Notes under the pieces: generated by a model
Database searches by the model: none
The model's input: only the letters and a program-made list of their open reading frames with translations
What the model was told of the DNA's origin: nothing
In this document: piece after piece, positions 42,938 to 51,695 of the stretch
Position numbering within the stretch: position 1 is the first letter of the stretch
How the letters are laid out: every line of letters starts with the position of its first letter
From: CAHJXG01 sp964235485
Lineage (GTDB): Bacteria; Pseudomonadota; Alphaproteobacteria; Acetobacterales; Acetobacteraceae
Reading direction: 5' to 3'
Length of the DNA: 64,000 nt
NCBI GenBank assembly: GCA_964235485.1
Contig: CAXSAZ010000002.1
Location: forward strand, 62,001-126,000
Program-made: the position numbers and the translations under genes

Positions 42938-43695
42938 TCCCGGACGGAGAAGCCCAGCGACCGGTAGATGGAGGCGGCCTCCGGCCCCGTGAGGAAGGCG
43001 AGCAGGGCCTGCGCCTCCGGCCGGTCGCCGCGCCGGGTCAGGGCGAAGGGGTAGCTGATGGGCGGGTGGGTGTTTTCCGGAAAGGTGCCGAGGACCCGCA
43101 CGCCCTTGGACGCGGCGGCGTCCGTCGCATAAACGATGCCGAGCGGCGCTTCCCCGCGCTCCACCAGCAGCAGCGCGGCGCGCACGCTTTCGGCGCGGGC
43201 GAGGCGCGGCGCTATCGCGTTCCAGGCGCCGAGCGTCGTGAGCGCCGCTTGGGCATACTTGCCGACCGGCACGCTGGCCGGGTCGCCGGTGGCGAGCCGC
43301 CCTTGCGCGCCCAGCCGCGCCAGCAGGTCCACGCCGGGCGTGAGCGCGACCTCGCCGGGCTGGTCGGCCGGCGCGATCAGCACGAGGCGGTTGCTGAGCG
43401 GGCTGGTGCGGCTGTCCGGCAGGATCAGGTTGCGTTGCTGCAGGTAGTCCATCCACGGCTCGTCGGCGGAAGCGAACAGGTCGGCTGGGGCGCCTTGCTC
43501 GATCTGCCGGGCAAGGGCGGAGGATGCGGCAAAGACGAAGCGCGGCGCCGGGTTGCCCTTGGCGGCCCATGCGCTGCCGAGCGCCTGCAGGGCGTCGATG
43601 AGGCTTGCGGCCGCCATCACCGTCACCTGGTCCGCACGGGCCGGGCTGGAAGCGAGGGCGGCGCCGAGCGCCAGCAGAAGGTGGCGACGTTCCAT
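42934..43695 (-). CDS. modA: Molybdate ABC transporter substrate-binding protein
   Basis: A 253-residue periplasmic binding protein with signal sequence MERRHLLLALGAALASSPARA. Typical ModA blocks follow: VMAAASLIDALQALG, FAASSALARQIEQGAPADLFASADE, ATGDPASVPVGKYAQAAL and GIVYATDA. It captures molybdate or tungstate. The start at 43695 places the signal peptide at the N-terminus; an upstream ATG would add 22 unlikely residues. It leads the modABC operon; a small hairpin (CGCACC/GGTGCG, 43711-43728) lies just before its start region. Confidence 0.93.
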   Translation of the reverse strand: MERRHLLLALGAALASSPARADQVTVMAAASLIDALQALGSAWAAKGNPAPRFVFAASSALARQIEQGAPADLFASADEPWMDYLQQRNLILPDSRTSPLSNRLVLIAPADQPGEVALTPGVDLLARLGAQGRLATGDPASVPVGKYAQAALTTLGAWNAIAPRLARAESVRAALLLVERGEAPLGIVYATDAAASKGVRVLGTFPENTHPPISYPFALTRRGDRPEAQALLAFLTGPEAASIYRSLGFSVRE

Positions 43696-44129
43696 GCGGG
43701 AAAACCCTAGCGCACCCTTTCCGGTGCGGCAACGCCGGTCATCTGTCCGATGCAGCGTCAAACGCGCGCCTTCGCCAAGAACGAGAAAGTATTGCCATTA
43801 TTTTCCCGCATGAACCAAACCGTTCCGAAATCAGCATAAGCAAAATCCGGCTACCTGGCGTGACAAAGGGTGGTCTTTGACCTATTCACCCTTTGCCTTG
43901 ACCGGGCGTCCATGTCAGCCCAACAAAATGCTGCCATTCGCGTTGTCCTTTCTTTGCTCGGGCTTCAACGTTGATTACAAAGCTTTTCAAGGCAGCCCGG
44001 CGGAGCCAAGGCCGGCGGCGCAGGCAAGGGCGCGCAGGCTTCGGATGGCGTCGGCGCCGTCCGGCGTCCGGCCTGAACTTCGCGGTCCCGGAGCAGGGTC
44101 CGCCACCGAGGAGAGGATGCAACGGCCCC
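43696..44129. other. 434-bp divergent intergenic region with two dyads, lower GC
   Basis: This lies between modA (leftward) and the membrane protein at 44130. It is AT-richer than its surroundings at 43790-43990. It holds the hairpin 43711-43728 near the modA start and the longer inverted repeat 43864-43895. No clear ModE box or gene was recognised. Confidence 0.5.
43864..43895. repeat. Inverted repeat with 9-bp perfect arms upstream of modA
   Basis: Arms CAAAGGGTG (43864-43872) and CACCCTTTG (43887-43895) are separated by 14 bases. No T tract follows, so this looks like an operator rather than a terminator. It lies about 170 bases upstream of modA and about 235 bases upstream of the rightward gene. 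Confidence 0.55.
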
Positions 44130-44840
44130 ATGCAACGATACGGAGTCCTGGGTCGCCGGCCCCGACGCGACGACGCCCGCGGGCGGTCCAGGGTGGTTGT
44201 GCAAACCGTGCCGGGCGCGGCCGACGCCCTGAGCCTGGCCAAGTACCGGCTCGCCTCGCGATGGCAGCCGCTGATCCACTTCTGGCTGTCCGTCCTGACG
44301 GTTGTTGTCGCGTTGGTCTTCGTTCTGGAAATCCTGGGACCGCCCGAGCGCGTCGCCGACGCCGACCCGGCGGAAGCGCCTCCCCTGCTGGATCAGCCGC
44401 GCGCCGCCATGCCTGCCCCCTTGGCCAGCAGGCCCATCGAGACGAGCCTGCCGTCCCTTTCCACGCCGATGCGGCCCGAGCCTGCCCCGCCCGCGCCGCC
44501 AGCCCCAAGCCTCCAGCCGCCCAGCGCCGCACCGCCCGATGCCTCGCGCACCCGGGTGGCGTTGGTGGTGCACCCGGCGCGGGCAGAGGGGGGCGCGGCG
44601 ATTGCCAACCGCCTGGCGGCGCAAAGCGGCCTCGCGCCGGAGCAGGTCGATGTGGGGACGGTCGCCGACGGGCAGTCGGACGCGGTTATCCGCTTCTACG
44701 CCACGGGCGACCATTCGTTGGCGCGCCGCCTTGGCAAGGAACTCGGCCGCATGGGGTATTCCTGGCGGATCGAGAACTTCGCCGCCCGCCCCTGGGCTTG
44801 GAAGGACCAAGCCGTCGAGGTGTTTTTGCCGGATAGGTAG
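44130..44840 (+). CDS. Single-pass membrane protein with Pro-rich linker and LytR_C-like domain
   Basis: A 236-residue protein of unknown function. It has a basic N-terminal 35 residues, one membrane helix at about 50-72 (LIHFWLSVLTVVVALVFVLEIL), a roughly 70-residue Pro/Ala-rich linker, and a compact C-terminal domain from about 140 (TRVALVVHPARAEGGAAIANRLAAQSG ... DAVIRFYATGDHSLARRLGKELG). The C-terminal domain resembles LytR_C or SPOR-type envelope modules. The start at 44130 has GAGGAGAGG about 13 bases upstream; earlier in-frame ATGs lack conservation. Confidence 0.5.
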   Translation: MQRYGVLGRRPRRDDARGRSRVVVQTVPGAADALSLAKYRLASRWQPLIHFWLSVLTVVVALVFVLEILGPPERVADADPAEAPPLLDQPRAAMPAPLASRPIETSLPSLSTPMRPEPAPPAPPAPSLQPPSAAPPDASRTRVALVVHPARAEGGAAIANRLAAQSGLAPEQVDVGTVADGQSDAVIRFYATGDHSLARRLGKELGRMGYSWRIENFAARPWAWKDQAVEVFLPDR

Positions 44841-44903
44841 TTTCCAACCTCGCTGCAACAAACGTCACTAGACAAACCGCACCTTTCACGAACGATTGAT
44901 AAC

Positions 44904-44938
44904 GTGACGTAATCAACTTTTCGTGTTGATTATGTCAC
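44904..44938 (+). promoter_or_regulatory. Long inverted repeat directly before the R-M gene start
   Basis: The left arm 44904-44917 (GTGAC, one mismatch, TAATCAAC) pairs with the right arm 44925-44938 (GTTGATTA, mismatch, GTCAC) around a 7-base loop. Thirteen of fourteen positions pair. The repeat ends one base before the ATG at 44940, replacing a normal ribosome site. It could be an operator bound by a protein, or an RNA hairpin limiting translation of the restriction-modification enzyme. Confidence 0.75.
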
Positions 44939-44939
44939 A

Positions 44940-47900
44940 ATGTCAACTGCAGCACCTGGTCTCGTCCGTCACACCGACGATGCTGCGTTTACCGCGGTTG
45001 AAGTATTTATCGCCCGGTGGGACGGCACGGCCATGGCGGAGCGGGCCAACTGCGCCCCGTTCCTGTCGGAGTTGTGCGACGTGCTGGGCCTGCCGCGGCC
45101 CGACCCGGCCAGCGGCAGCGGCGGCGACTACCGGTTCGAGCGCGGCGTCACCCGGCAGGAGGACGACGGCAGCACCAGCAGCCGGCGCATCGACCTGTAT
45201 CGCCGCGGCTGCTTCGTATGCGAAGCGAAGCAGGGCGCCACCCCGCACCGGCAGCCCGGCCTGCTCAGCGGAAGCAGCGAGGCCCAGCACCGGGCCAACA
45301 TCCGCAACACCCCGGCCTGGGTGCGCCACATGCAGAAAGCCAAGGGCCAGGCGGAAGGCTACGCCCGCGACCTGCCATCCGAGGAAGGCTGGCCGCCCTT
45401 CCTCCTCGTGTGCGACGTAGGGTTCTGCTTGGATCTGTATGCCGACTTCTCTGGCACGGGCAAGCACTACGCGCAGTTTCCGGACCGCGAGCGGTTCCGC
45501 ATCTACCTGCCGGACCTGCGCCGGGCGGAGGTGCGGGAGATGCTGCGCCGGGTCTGGCTCGATCCCCGGTCGCTTGACCCGGCGCTGCGCCGCGCAGAGG
45601 TCACGCAGGATATTGCGGCCCTGCTCGCCCGGCTGGCGACGGCGTTGGAGGGCGCCCCGGCCCGCCCACGTCACGCGCCCGCCCACGTCGCGACCTTCCT
45701 GATGCGGTGCATCTTCTGCATGTTCGCGCAAAGCGTGGGGCTGTTGCCGGCGGGGAGCTTCAGCAAGCTGCTGGAACGGTGCCGGGCCAACCTGCCAGGG
45801 TTCGTGCCCATTGTCGGCAATCTCTGGCAGACCATGGATGTGGGCGGCTTCAGCGTGGCGCTGGAGGCGGCGGTGGCGCGGTTCAACGGCGGCCTGTTCC
45901 GCCCTGGCCCGCACGGCGGCGCGGACCCGCTGCCAGTGAACCGCGACGAACTGGGCTTGCTGATCCAAGCCGCCGGCAAGGATTGGGCGGAGGTGGAGCC
46001 GGCAATCTTCGGCACGCTGCTGGAAAACGCCCTGGACACGAGGGAACGCGGCCGGCTCGGCGCGCAGTTCACCCCGCGCGCCTTTGTCGAGCGCTTGGTG
46101 CTGCCCACCGTCATGGAGCCGCTGCGCGAGGATTGGGACGGCGTGCGCTGCGCCGCGGAACGGGCGATGCAGGCCGGCGACGCCTCGGCCGCCGCGGGGT
46201 TCGTACGCGATTTCCACGCGAAGCTCTGCAAGGTCTTTGTGCTGGACCCGGCGTGCGGCACCGGCAACTTCCTGTATGTGACGCTGGAGCTGATGAAGCG
46301 GCTGGAGGGCGAGGTGCTGGACACCCTGGCCGGCTACGCCATGAACGAGGCCGGACGCCTGGACTTGGCAGGCGTCACCGTCGGCCCGCACCAGTTCCTG
46401 GGCCTGGACGTGAACCCGCGCGCCGTGCCGGTGGCGGAACTGGTGCTGTGGATTGGCTATCTGCAATGGCACTTTCGCACCAATGGCAAGGCACCCCCGG
46501 CCGAGCCGATCCTGCGCGACTCCCACAACATCGAGGAGCGGGACGCCCTGCTGTGTTACGCCCGCACGGAGCCGGAACGGGACGCCGCCGGACGCCCGGT
46601 GACGCGCTGGGGCGGGCGCACCAGGCTGCATCCCATCACCGGGGAGGCGGTGCCGGACGAGGCCGACCAGCAGGCCGTGCTGCGCCCCGTGGACGCCAAG
46701 CCCGCGCCCTGGCCGGACGCGGATTTCATCGTGGGCAACCCGCCTTTCATCGCCGGCAAGGACCTGCGGGCGGAGCTGGGCACCGGCCACGCGGAGGCGC
46801 TGTGGGCCGCGTATCCCAAGGTGCCGCCGTCCGCGGACCTCGCGATGGTTTTCTGGTGGCGCGCAGCGGAGGTGGTGCGGTCCGGCAAGGCCCGGCGGTT
46901 CGGATTTATCACCAGCAACAGCATCCGCCAGGTGTTCTGCCGCCGGGTGATCGCGGCGGCGATGGAGGGGGCGGACCCGCTGCATTTGGCATTCGCCATC
47001 CCGGACCATCCGTGGTCGCAGGGGGCCGGCGCGGCGGCGGTGCGGATCGCGATGACGGTTGCGGCGCGGGGGGCAGGGACGGGGCGGCTGTTGCAGGTGA
47101 CACGCGAGACGGCGGCGGCGGTGCCCGAGGTTGTCTTGGCGACGCGGGAAGGCGTGGTGAACGCGGACCTCACCGTGGGGGCCAGCCCGGACGCTGCCCG
47201 GCCGTTGCGCGCCAATGAGCGGATCAGCAGTCCCGGCATGAAGCTGCACGGCGCTGGTTTTATCGTGTCCGCAGCAACCGCGGCGGCGTTGGGTCTGAGC
47301 AAGGTGCCGGGATTGGAGGCGCATATCCGGCCGTATCTGAACGGGCGAGACATGACCGGGCGCAGCCGCGGAGCTTTGGTCATTGACCTGTTCGGATTGA
47401 CTGAGGCGGAGGTGCGGCAGCGTTTTCCAGCGGTGTTCCAGCACTTGCTCCATTATGTGAAGCCGGAGCGGGATGGACGGGCCAACAGCGGCCCGGACAG
47501 CGCAACCTACGCACGCCTATGGTGGCTACATGGCAAACCCCGGCCAGAGTTGCGGGCAGCACTTCGTAGCTTGCCCCGCTACATTGCTACGGTGGAAACC
47601 GCCAAACATCGGGTGTTTGTATTCCAGCCCGCGACGGTGGTGCCAGACAACATGCTTGTCTGCATTGCCAGCGATGACTCTTATTACTTGGGCATAATGT
47701 CGTCCCGCATCCACACGACTTGGGCACCAGCGGCGGGCGGCTGGCTTGGGTTCGGGAATGACCCCCGCTACAACAAAACCCGCTGCTTCGACCCCTTCCC
47801 CTTCCCCGCCGCCACCCCGGCGCAAGCCGCCGAGATCGCCGCCCTCGCCGAGGAACTCGACGCGCTGCGCAAAACCTGTCTCGCCGCGCACCCGCACCTC

Positions 47901-48431
47901 ACGCTGACCGCGCTTTACAACGTCCTCGCCGCCCTCCGCGCCGGCCAGTCCTTGTCGCCTGCGGAGCGCGACGTGCTGGACGCCGGGCAGGTCGAGGTGC
48001 TGCGCCACCTGCATGACCGGCTGGACGCGGCCGTCGCCGCCGCCTATGGCTGGCCCGCCGACCTGTCCGCCGAGGCCATCGTGGAGCGCGTGGTCGCCCT
48101 GAACCGCGAGCGCGCGGCGGAGGAGGCCGCGGGCCAGGTCCGTTGGCTCCGCCCCGCCTTCCAAGCCCCCGCCGACGCCGCCTCCGCCGCGCGCCGGGAG
48201 CAGCTTGCTTTGCCCACGGACTCCGCCGCCACCCTGGCCGCCTGGCCCAAGCTGGCGCCCGACCAGTTCACGGCCCTACGCGCCGCCCTCAAGCGCCACG
48301 GCCCGGCCGCGCCCGGCGACCTCGCCCAGCAGTTCCGCGGCGCGACGCGCGGCAAGGTCGCCGGCATCTTGGCGACCCTGGCCGCCTTGGGCCAAGCCCG
48401 CGAAGCCGGGCCAGGCCGTTACGCCGCATAA
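44940..48431 (+). CDS. MmeI-like Type IIL restriction-modification enzyme (single chain)
   Basis: A 1163-residue protein joining endonuclease, methyltransferase and target recognition. The N-terminus holds a PD-(D/E)xK nuclease site: Asp85, Glu95 and Lys97 in RIDLYRRGCFVCEAK, the same D-x9-ExK spacing as MmeI. A helical connector follows. Methyltransferase motif I is DPACGTGNF at 436-444 and the adenine-type motif IV is NPPF at 600-603. The recognition domain is at about 760-960, then a C-terminal helical part. The last 60 residues form an extra winged-helix-like end (TALRAALKRHGPAAPGDLAQQF), making it longer than MmeI (about 920). The conserved FIARWDGTAMAERAN block starts near residue 23, supporting the 44940 start. 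It stands alone, without a separate R or S gene. Confidence 0.85.
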   Translation: MSTAAPGLVRHTDDAAFTAVEVFIARWDGTAMAERANCAPFLSELCDVLGLPRPDPASGSGGDYRFERGVTRQEDDGSTSSRRIDLYRRGCFVCEAKQGATPHRQPGLLSGSSEAQHRANIRNTPAWVRHMQKAKGQAEGYARDLPSEEGWPPFLLVCDVGFCLDLYADFSGTGKHYAQFPDRERFRIYLPDLRRAEVREMLRRVWLDPRSLDPALRRAEVTQDIAALLARLATALEGAPARPRHAPAHVATFLMRCIFCMFAQSVGLLPAGSFSKLLERCRANLPGFVPIVGNLWQTMDVGGFSVALEAAVARFNGGLFRPGPHGGADPLPVNRDELGLLIQAAGKDWAEVEPAIFGTLLENALDTRERGRLGAQFTPRAFVERLVLPTVMEPLREDWDGVRCAAERAMQAGDASAAAGFVRDFHAKLCKVFVLDPACGTGNFLYVTLELMKRLEGEVLDTLAGYAMNEAGRLDLAGVTVGPHQFLGLDVNPRAVPVAELVLWIGYLQWHFRTNGKAPPAEPILRDSHNIEERDALLCYARTEPERDAAGRPVTRWGGRTRLHPITGEAVPDEADQQAVLRPVDAKPAPWPDADFIVGNPPFIAGKDLRAELGTGHAEALWAAYPKVPPSADLAMVFWWRAAEVVRSGKARRFGFITSNSIRQVFCRRVIAAAMEGADPLHLAFAIPDHPWSQGAGAAAVRIAMTVAARGAGTGRLLQVTRETAAAVPEVVLATREGVVNADLTVGASPDAARPLRANERISSPGMKLHGAGFIVSAATAAALGLSKVPGLEAHIRPYLNGRDMTGRSRGALVIDLFGLTEAEVRQRFPAVFQHLLHYVKPERDGRANSGPDSATYARLWWLHGKPRPELRAALRSLPRYIATVETAKHRVFVFQPATVVPDNMLVCIASDDSYYLGIMSSRIHTTWAPAAGGWLGFGNDPRYNKTRCFDPFPFPAATPAQAAEIAALAEELDALRKTCLAAHPHLTLTALYNVLAALRAGQSLSPAERDVLDAGQVEVLRHLHDRLDAAVAAAYGWPADLSAEAIVERVVALNRERAAEEAAGQVRWLRPAFQAPADAASAARREQLALPTDSAATLAAWPKLAPDQFTALRAALKRHGPAAPGDLAQQFRGATRGKVAGILATLAALGQAREAGPGRYAA

Positions 48432-48639
48432 AACCCGGCAGCGCGCCCGCGCCGCCTCGGCACGCCCGCCGCGCTCCGCGACCAGCGGCATAGCCGCCAC
48501 GCTGAACCAGCGGATTGAAGATCATAGTCCTAAACCGGACTGACAAGGCCGCGGGGACATCGGATAGAGGCATCAGTCATGGCAGCGGCTGCGTGACGCC
48601 CTGCCCACGCCTTCAATCCCTCTTCCAGGAAACGCCCCC

Positions 48640-50433
48640 ATGGCCGCAACCATCGACGACACCACCGCCAATCCGATCACCGTCCCAAGCGGGACAACAG
48701 CATCGCCGTTCGGCAAGGTCGTCCTGAACGACGGCGGACCGGCGCTTGAGGTCGTGAGCATATCCCTCAGCGCCGGGCAGAACACCAGCGGAAGCAACCT
48801 GGGCAGCCTCAGCGACCCCACGGGCTTCGGCCGGTTCGACAGCAACACCAACATCTTCGCCGAGTCCGCCTTTTCCTTCGGCTCCCCAAGCGCCGCGACC
48901 AACATCCTGAACCGGCTGGTTTACACCCCGCCGGCGCTGGACAACGGCACCTATGCCACGGTGGACGCCACCATCAAGATCGGCAGCGCGTCGCTCCCCC
49001 CTGCCCCCGACGGCTCGGGCACGGTCACGCTGGCCGACCCGAACGGCCCCGTGGTGCTGCAGGTCGTCACGCCGCCCGGCGTCAGCGGCACCGCCGGCAA
49101 CCAGCAGGTGGCGTCCGGCACGGTGTTCCGCCCCTTCGCCGCGGCCCGTATCACGGACAACACCCCGGGCTACGACGCCCAGACCACGGGGACGGTCACG
49201 CTCACGGACAGCACGGGCGCCGCGTCCGACGCGGGCGGCACCCTGGCCGGCCCGGGCCTGACCAAGACGGGGGTCGGCACCTATGCGCTCGCCGCTGGGT
49301 CCTATTACGCGATGCAGAGCAGCCTGCAGTCCCTCACCTTCACCCCCGCCGCGGTGGCGGGCGGCAGCACGCAAACGGTCGGGTTCGGTCTCAGCATGAG
49401 CGACGCCGCGACAAAGCTGACAACGGACGACAAGAGCGTCACGGTGCAGGTGGCCGGCACCTCGGCGACGCCGGTGGCGCCGTTCATCGTCGGAACGGCG
49501 GGCCAGACGGTGGCCACGGGCAACGGCATCAGCCCGTTCAACGCCGTCACGATCTCGGACAGCAACGCCAAGCCGGTGGTCAGCGCCACGCTGACGGTGA
49601 ACGGCGGCGGGACGTTGAGCGGCACCGGGCTGGTCGCCGCCGGGGCCGACACCTACACCTTGGCGGCGGCGTCGCCCGCCGCTTTGACGGCCTCCCTGCA
49701 GAAGCTCACCTTCACCGCGCCGCCGCTGGCCGGGCAGGACTCGGCCACGAGCACCATCAAGCTCGACATCGCCGATGGCGGGCAGGTCGCCAGCGACAGC
49801 CAAACAACCGTGACCACGGTGGCCAGCGCGCCGTCGAGCAACGGCAACGCGAACTTCACCATCACGGACCAGACGACGGGCCAGCAGAACTTCATCAGCG
49901 GCGACAAGTACAGCGGCCCCGTGCAGGGCCTCGGCCAGCAACTGAACCTGATCACCCCGAACAACCTCAACGTCGCCGCGGCCGTTCCCAACGTGTTCAT
50001 CCGCAGCGGCAGCGGCAACGATGCGATCGACGTGAGCAAGGCCAACGGCAACAACGTCCTGGACGGCGCCGGCGGTTCGAGCTTCCTGACCGGGGGCACC
50101 GGCAACGACACCTTCTTCCTCGATGGCCGCAACCTGGCGTCGGACGCTTACTCGACCGTCGTGAACTTCCATGGCGGCGACAACATCACGGTGTTCGGCG
50201 TCGATGCCACGAACTTCAAGCTGGCGACGCAGGACAACCAGGGCGCAGCCGGCGCCAAGGGCGTTGCCTTCACCTTCAGCAGCGCAGGCAAGCCGAACGC
50301 CACGGTGGTCATTGCCGGGTTCAGCAGCGCCGACCTGGCGAACGGGCGCCTGACGACCTCCTACGGCGCCAACCCGGCCACGGCCGGCGTTGCCGGCAGC
50401 GGCGGGTCATACTTCAACATTCACGGCAACTGA
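48640..50433 (+). CDS. Large repeat/RTX-like exported protein
   Basis: A 597-residue protein rich in Thr, Ser, Gly and Asn, with no N-terminal signal peptide. Three diverged repeats of about 110-130 residues occupy roughly 15-145, 155-275 and 290-410. The second and third share the pattern PFxAVxISD ... GxLxGxGL ... YxLA ... LQxLTFTxP. A calcium-type motif region with GSGNDAIDV and GGTGNDTFFLDGR lies at about 455-495. This points to type I secretion through a C-terminal signal and an adhesin or surface role. No ABC exporter is next to it. AGGAAAC precedes the ATG. Confidence 0.65.
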   Translation: MAATIDDTTANPITVPSGTTASPFGKVVLNDGGPALEVVSISLSAGQNTSGSNLGSLSDPTGFGRFDSNTNIFAESAFSFGSPSAATNILNRLVYTPPALDNGTYATVDATIKIGSASLPPAPDGSGTVTLADPNGPVVLQVVTPPGVSGTAGNQQVASGTVFRPFAAARITDNTPGYDAQTTGTVTLTDSTGAASDAGGTLAGPGLTKTGVGTYALAAGSYYAMQSSLQSLTFTPAAVAGGSTQTVGFGLSMSDAATKLTTDDKSVTVQVAGTSATPVAPFIVGTAGQTVATGNGISPFNAVTISDSNAKPVVSATLTVNGGGTLSGTGLVAAGADTYTLAAASPAALTASLQKLTFTAPPLAGQDSATSTIKLDIADGGQVASDSQTTVTTVASAPSSNGNANFTITDQTTGQQNFISGDKYSGPVQGLGQQLNLITPNNLNVAAAVPNVFIRSGSGNDAIDVSKANGNNVLDGAGGSSFLTGGTGNDTFFLDGRNLASDAYSTVVNFHGGDNITVFGVDATNFKLATQDNQGAAGAKGVAFTFSSAGKPNATVVIAGFSSADLANGRLTTSYGANPATAGVAGSGGSYFNIHGN

Positions 50434-50448
50434 CCGGAAGGCTTCCGC

Positions 50449-50484
50449 AAAGGGCGGGCTGCCAGTCGGTGGCCCGCCCTTTTT
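50449..50484 (+). terminator. Strong rho-independent terminator after the repeat protein
   Basis: An 11-bp perfect stem (50449-50459 with 50472-50482) with a 12-base loop runs into TTTTT at 50480-50484. It ends the transcript of the repeat/RTX-like gene. Confidence 0.9.
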
Positions 50485-50511
50485 CGTGCAGGCCGTGGCG
50501 GTAGGGAGGGG

Positions 50512-50588
50512 TGGCGGACCCGAGACGATTCGAACGTCCGACCTTTGCCTTCGGAGGGCAACGCTCTATCCAGCTGAGCTACGGGTCC
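50512..50588 (-). tRNA. tRNA-Arg (anticodon CCG)
   Basis: The minus strand folds as acceptor GGACCCG/CGGGTCC, D stem GCTC/GAGC, anticodon stem TTGCC/GGCAA around CTCCGAA (anticodon CCG) and T arm GGACG-TTCGAAT-CGTCT, with discriminator G and encoded CCA. It reads CGG, a frequent codon in this GC-rich genome. Confidence 0.95.
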
Positions 50589-50630
50589 CGCAACACCCTC
50601 ATAACCCGGCGCGGCCCCCACGCCAAGCCT

Positions 50631-51662
50631 TCAATAGTGTATGCCGCGCCATGACGCCGCGGCCACGTCGGCGCCCGAAGGAAGCCAAGCGTCCGGCGCG
50701 TCGATCCAGGCGATCACGTCGCCGATCACCGCCGCGCGCGCACGGTCGCGCATCAGCAGGTGGTAGCCGCTGCGATACAGCCCGCGCCGCACCCCGGGCG
50801 GCATGGCGTCCCAGGTGCGGCCGGCGGCCTCGGGCGGCACCACCGTGTCGCGCTCGCCGTATAGCGCCAAGGTACGGTCCGGCAAGCGCGGCGCCGCGGC
50901 TTGCGCCCTGTCCATCAGGTCCGTCAGGCCGCGCAGCGCGTCGAAGCGGGTGCGGCGGATCGTCAGCGGGTCGCGCGCCAAGCGCAGCAGGGCGTCGCGG
51001 TTGTCGCTGGCGACGACACGGATCGACACCTCCGCCCCCGTGACGACCAAGCCCGGCGCCATGCTCGACACGAGCCAAAGCCCGCTGCTGAGCGCCACCC
51101 CCATCTGCGCCCGGCCCCAAACCGCCGGGGACAGCAGCACCCAGCCGTCCACCGGCGGCGCTTGGCCGGACGCGGCCAGCGCCATCAGGACGGCGCCGCC
51201 CATGCTCTCCCCCATCGCGTAAACCGGCACGCCGGGGTAGCGCGCGTGCAAGATGCGGAGCATGGCGGCGGCGTCGGACACCAAGGCGGCGTCGCCGGGC
51301 CAGAAGCCGCGCCCCGGCGCCGCACCAAAGCCGCGCTGGTCCGGCGCGAACAGCGCGATCCCCGCGGCGGCGAACGCCGGACCCGGCAGCTCCCAAGCGT
51401 CCCGGCTGTCGTTGAAGCCGTGCAGCGCCAGCACCACGGCGCGCGGCTTTCCGTCACGTTTGGAAGTCGGGTCCGGCAGCCAGGTCCGCACCGGGAGGCG
51501 GGCGCCGTCCGCCATGGCAAAGGCGTCGTCCGCTTGCAGGAGCGAGGGCGGCAAAGGCGGCAACACCGTGTTATAGGACGGCAAGCCGCCGCAGCCCGCC
51601 AGCAGCAGCACCAAAGCGAGGCAGCGCGTCGCGTTGTTTGTCACGGGCGCAAGGGGTATCAT
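50631..51662 (-). CDS. Lipoprotein alpha/beta hydrolase (monoacylglycerol lipase-like)
   Basis: A 343-residue hydrolase with a lipoprotein signal ending LLLAGCGG (Cys at about residue 24). The catalytic set is visible: oxyanion region LHGFNDSRDAW at about 84, nucleophile Ser in GESMGGAV at about 160, acid in YGERDTVV at about 280, and His in GYHLLMRD at about 309. The family (Hydrolase_4) includes lysophospholipases and monoacylglycerol lipases. Being envelope-anchored, it may turn over lysolipids, although the substrate is not shown. The start at 51662 was chosen to expose the lipobox. It is divergent from the zinc-finger gene. Confidence 0.87.
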   Translation of the reverse strand: MIPLAPVTNNATRCLALVLLLAGCGGLPSYNTVLPPLPPSLLQADDAFAMADGARLPVRTWLPDPTSKRDGKPRAVVLALHGFNDSRDAWELPGPAFAAAGIALFAPDQRGFGAAPGRGFWPGDAALVSDAAAMLRILHARYPGVPVYAMGESMGGAVLMALAASGQAPPVDGWVLLSPAVWGRAQMGVALSSGLWLVSSMAPGLVVTGAEVSIRVVASDNRDALLRLARDPLTIRRTRFDALRGLTDLMDRAQAAAPRLPDRTLALYGERDTVVPPEAAGRTWDAMPPGVRRGLYRSGYHLLMRDRARAAVIGDVIAWIDAPDAWLPSGADVAAASWRGIHY

Positions 51663-51695
51663 CCCGCCGCCGTCCCGACCAGTGAGGATCACCCG

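Noticed and set aside
43696..43863. ModE operator before modA
   Set aside because: No sequence close to the ModE consensus was found, although the region is AT-rich.
44943..47453. 836-codon minus-strand frame opposite the MmeI-like gene
   Set aside because: No domain, and biased composition; the plus strand has nuclease and methyltransferase motifs.
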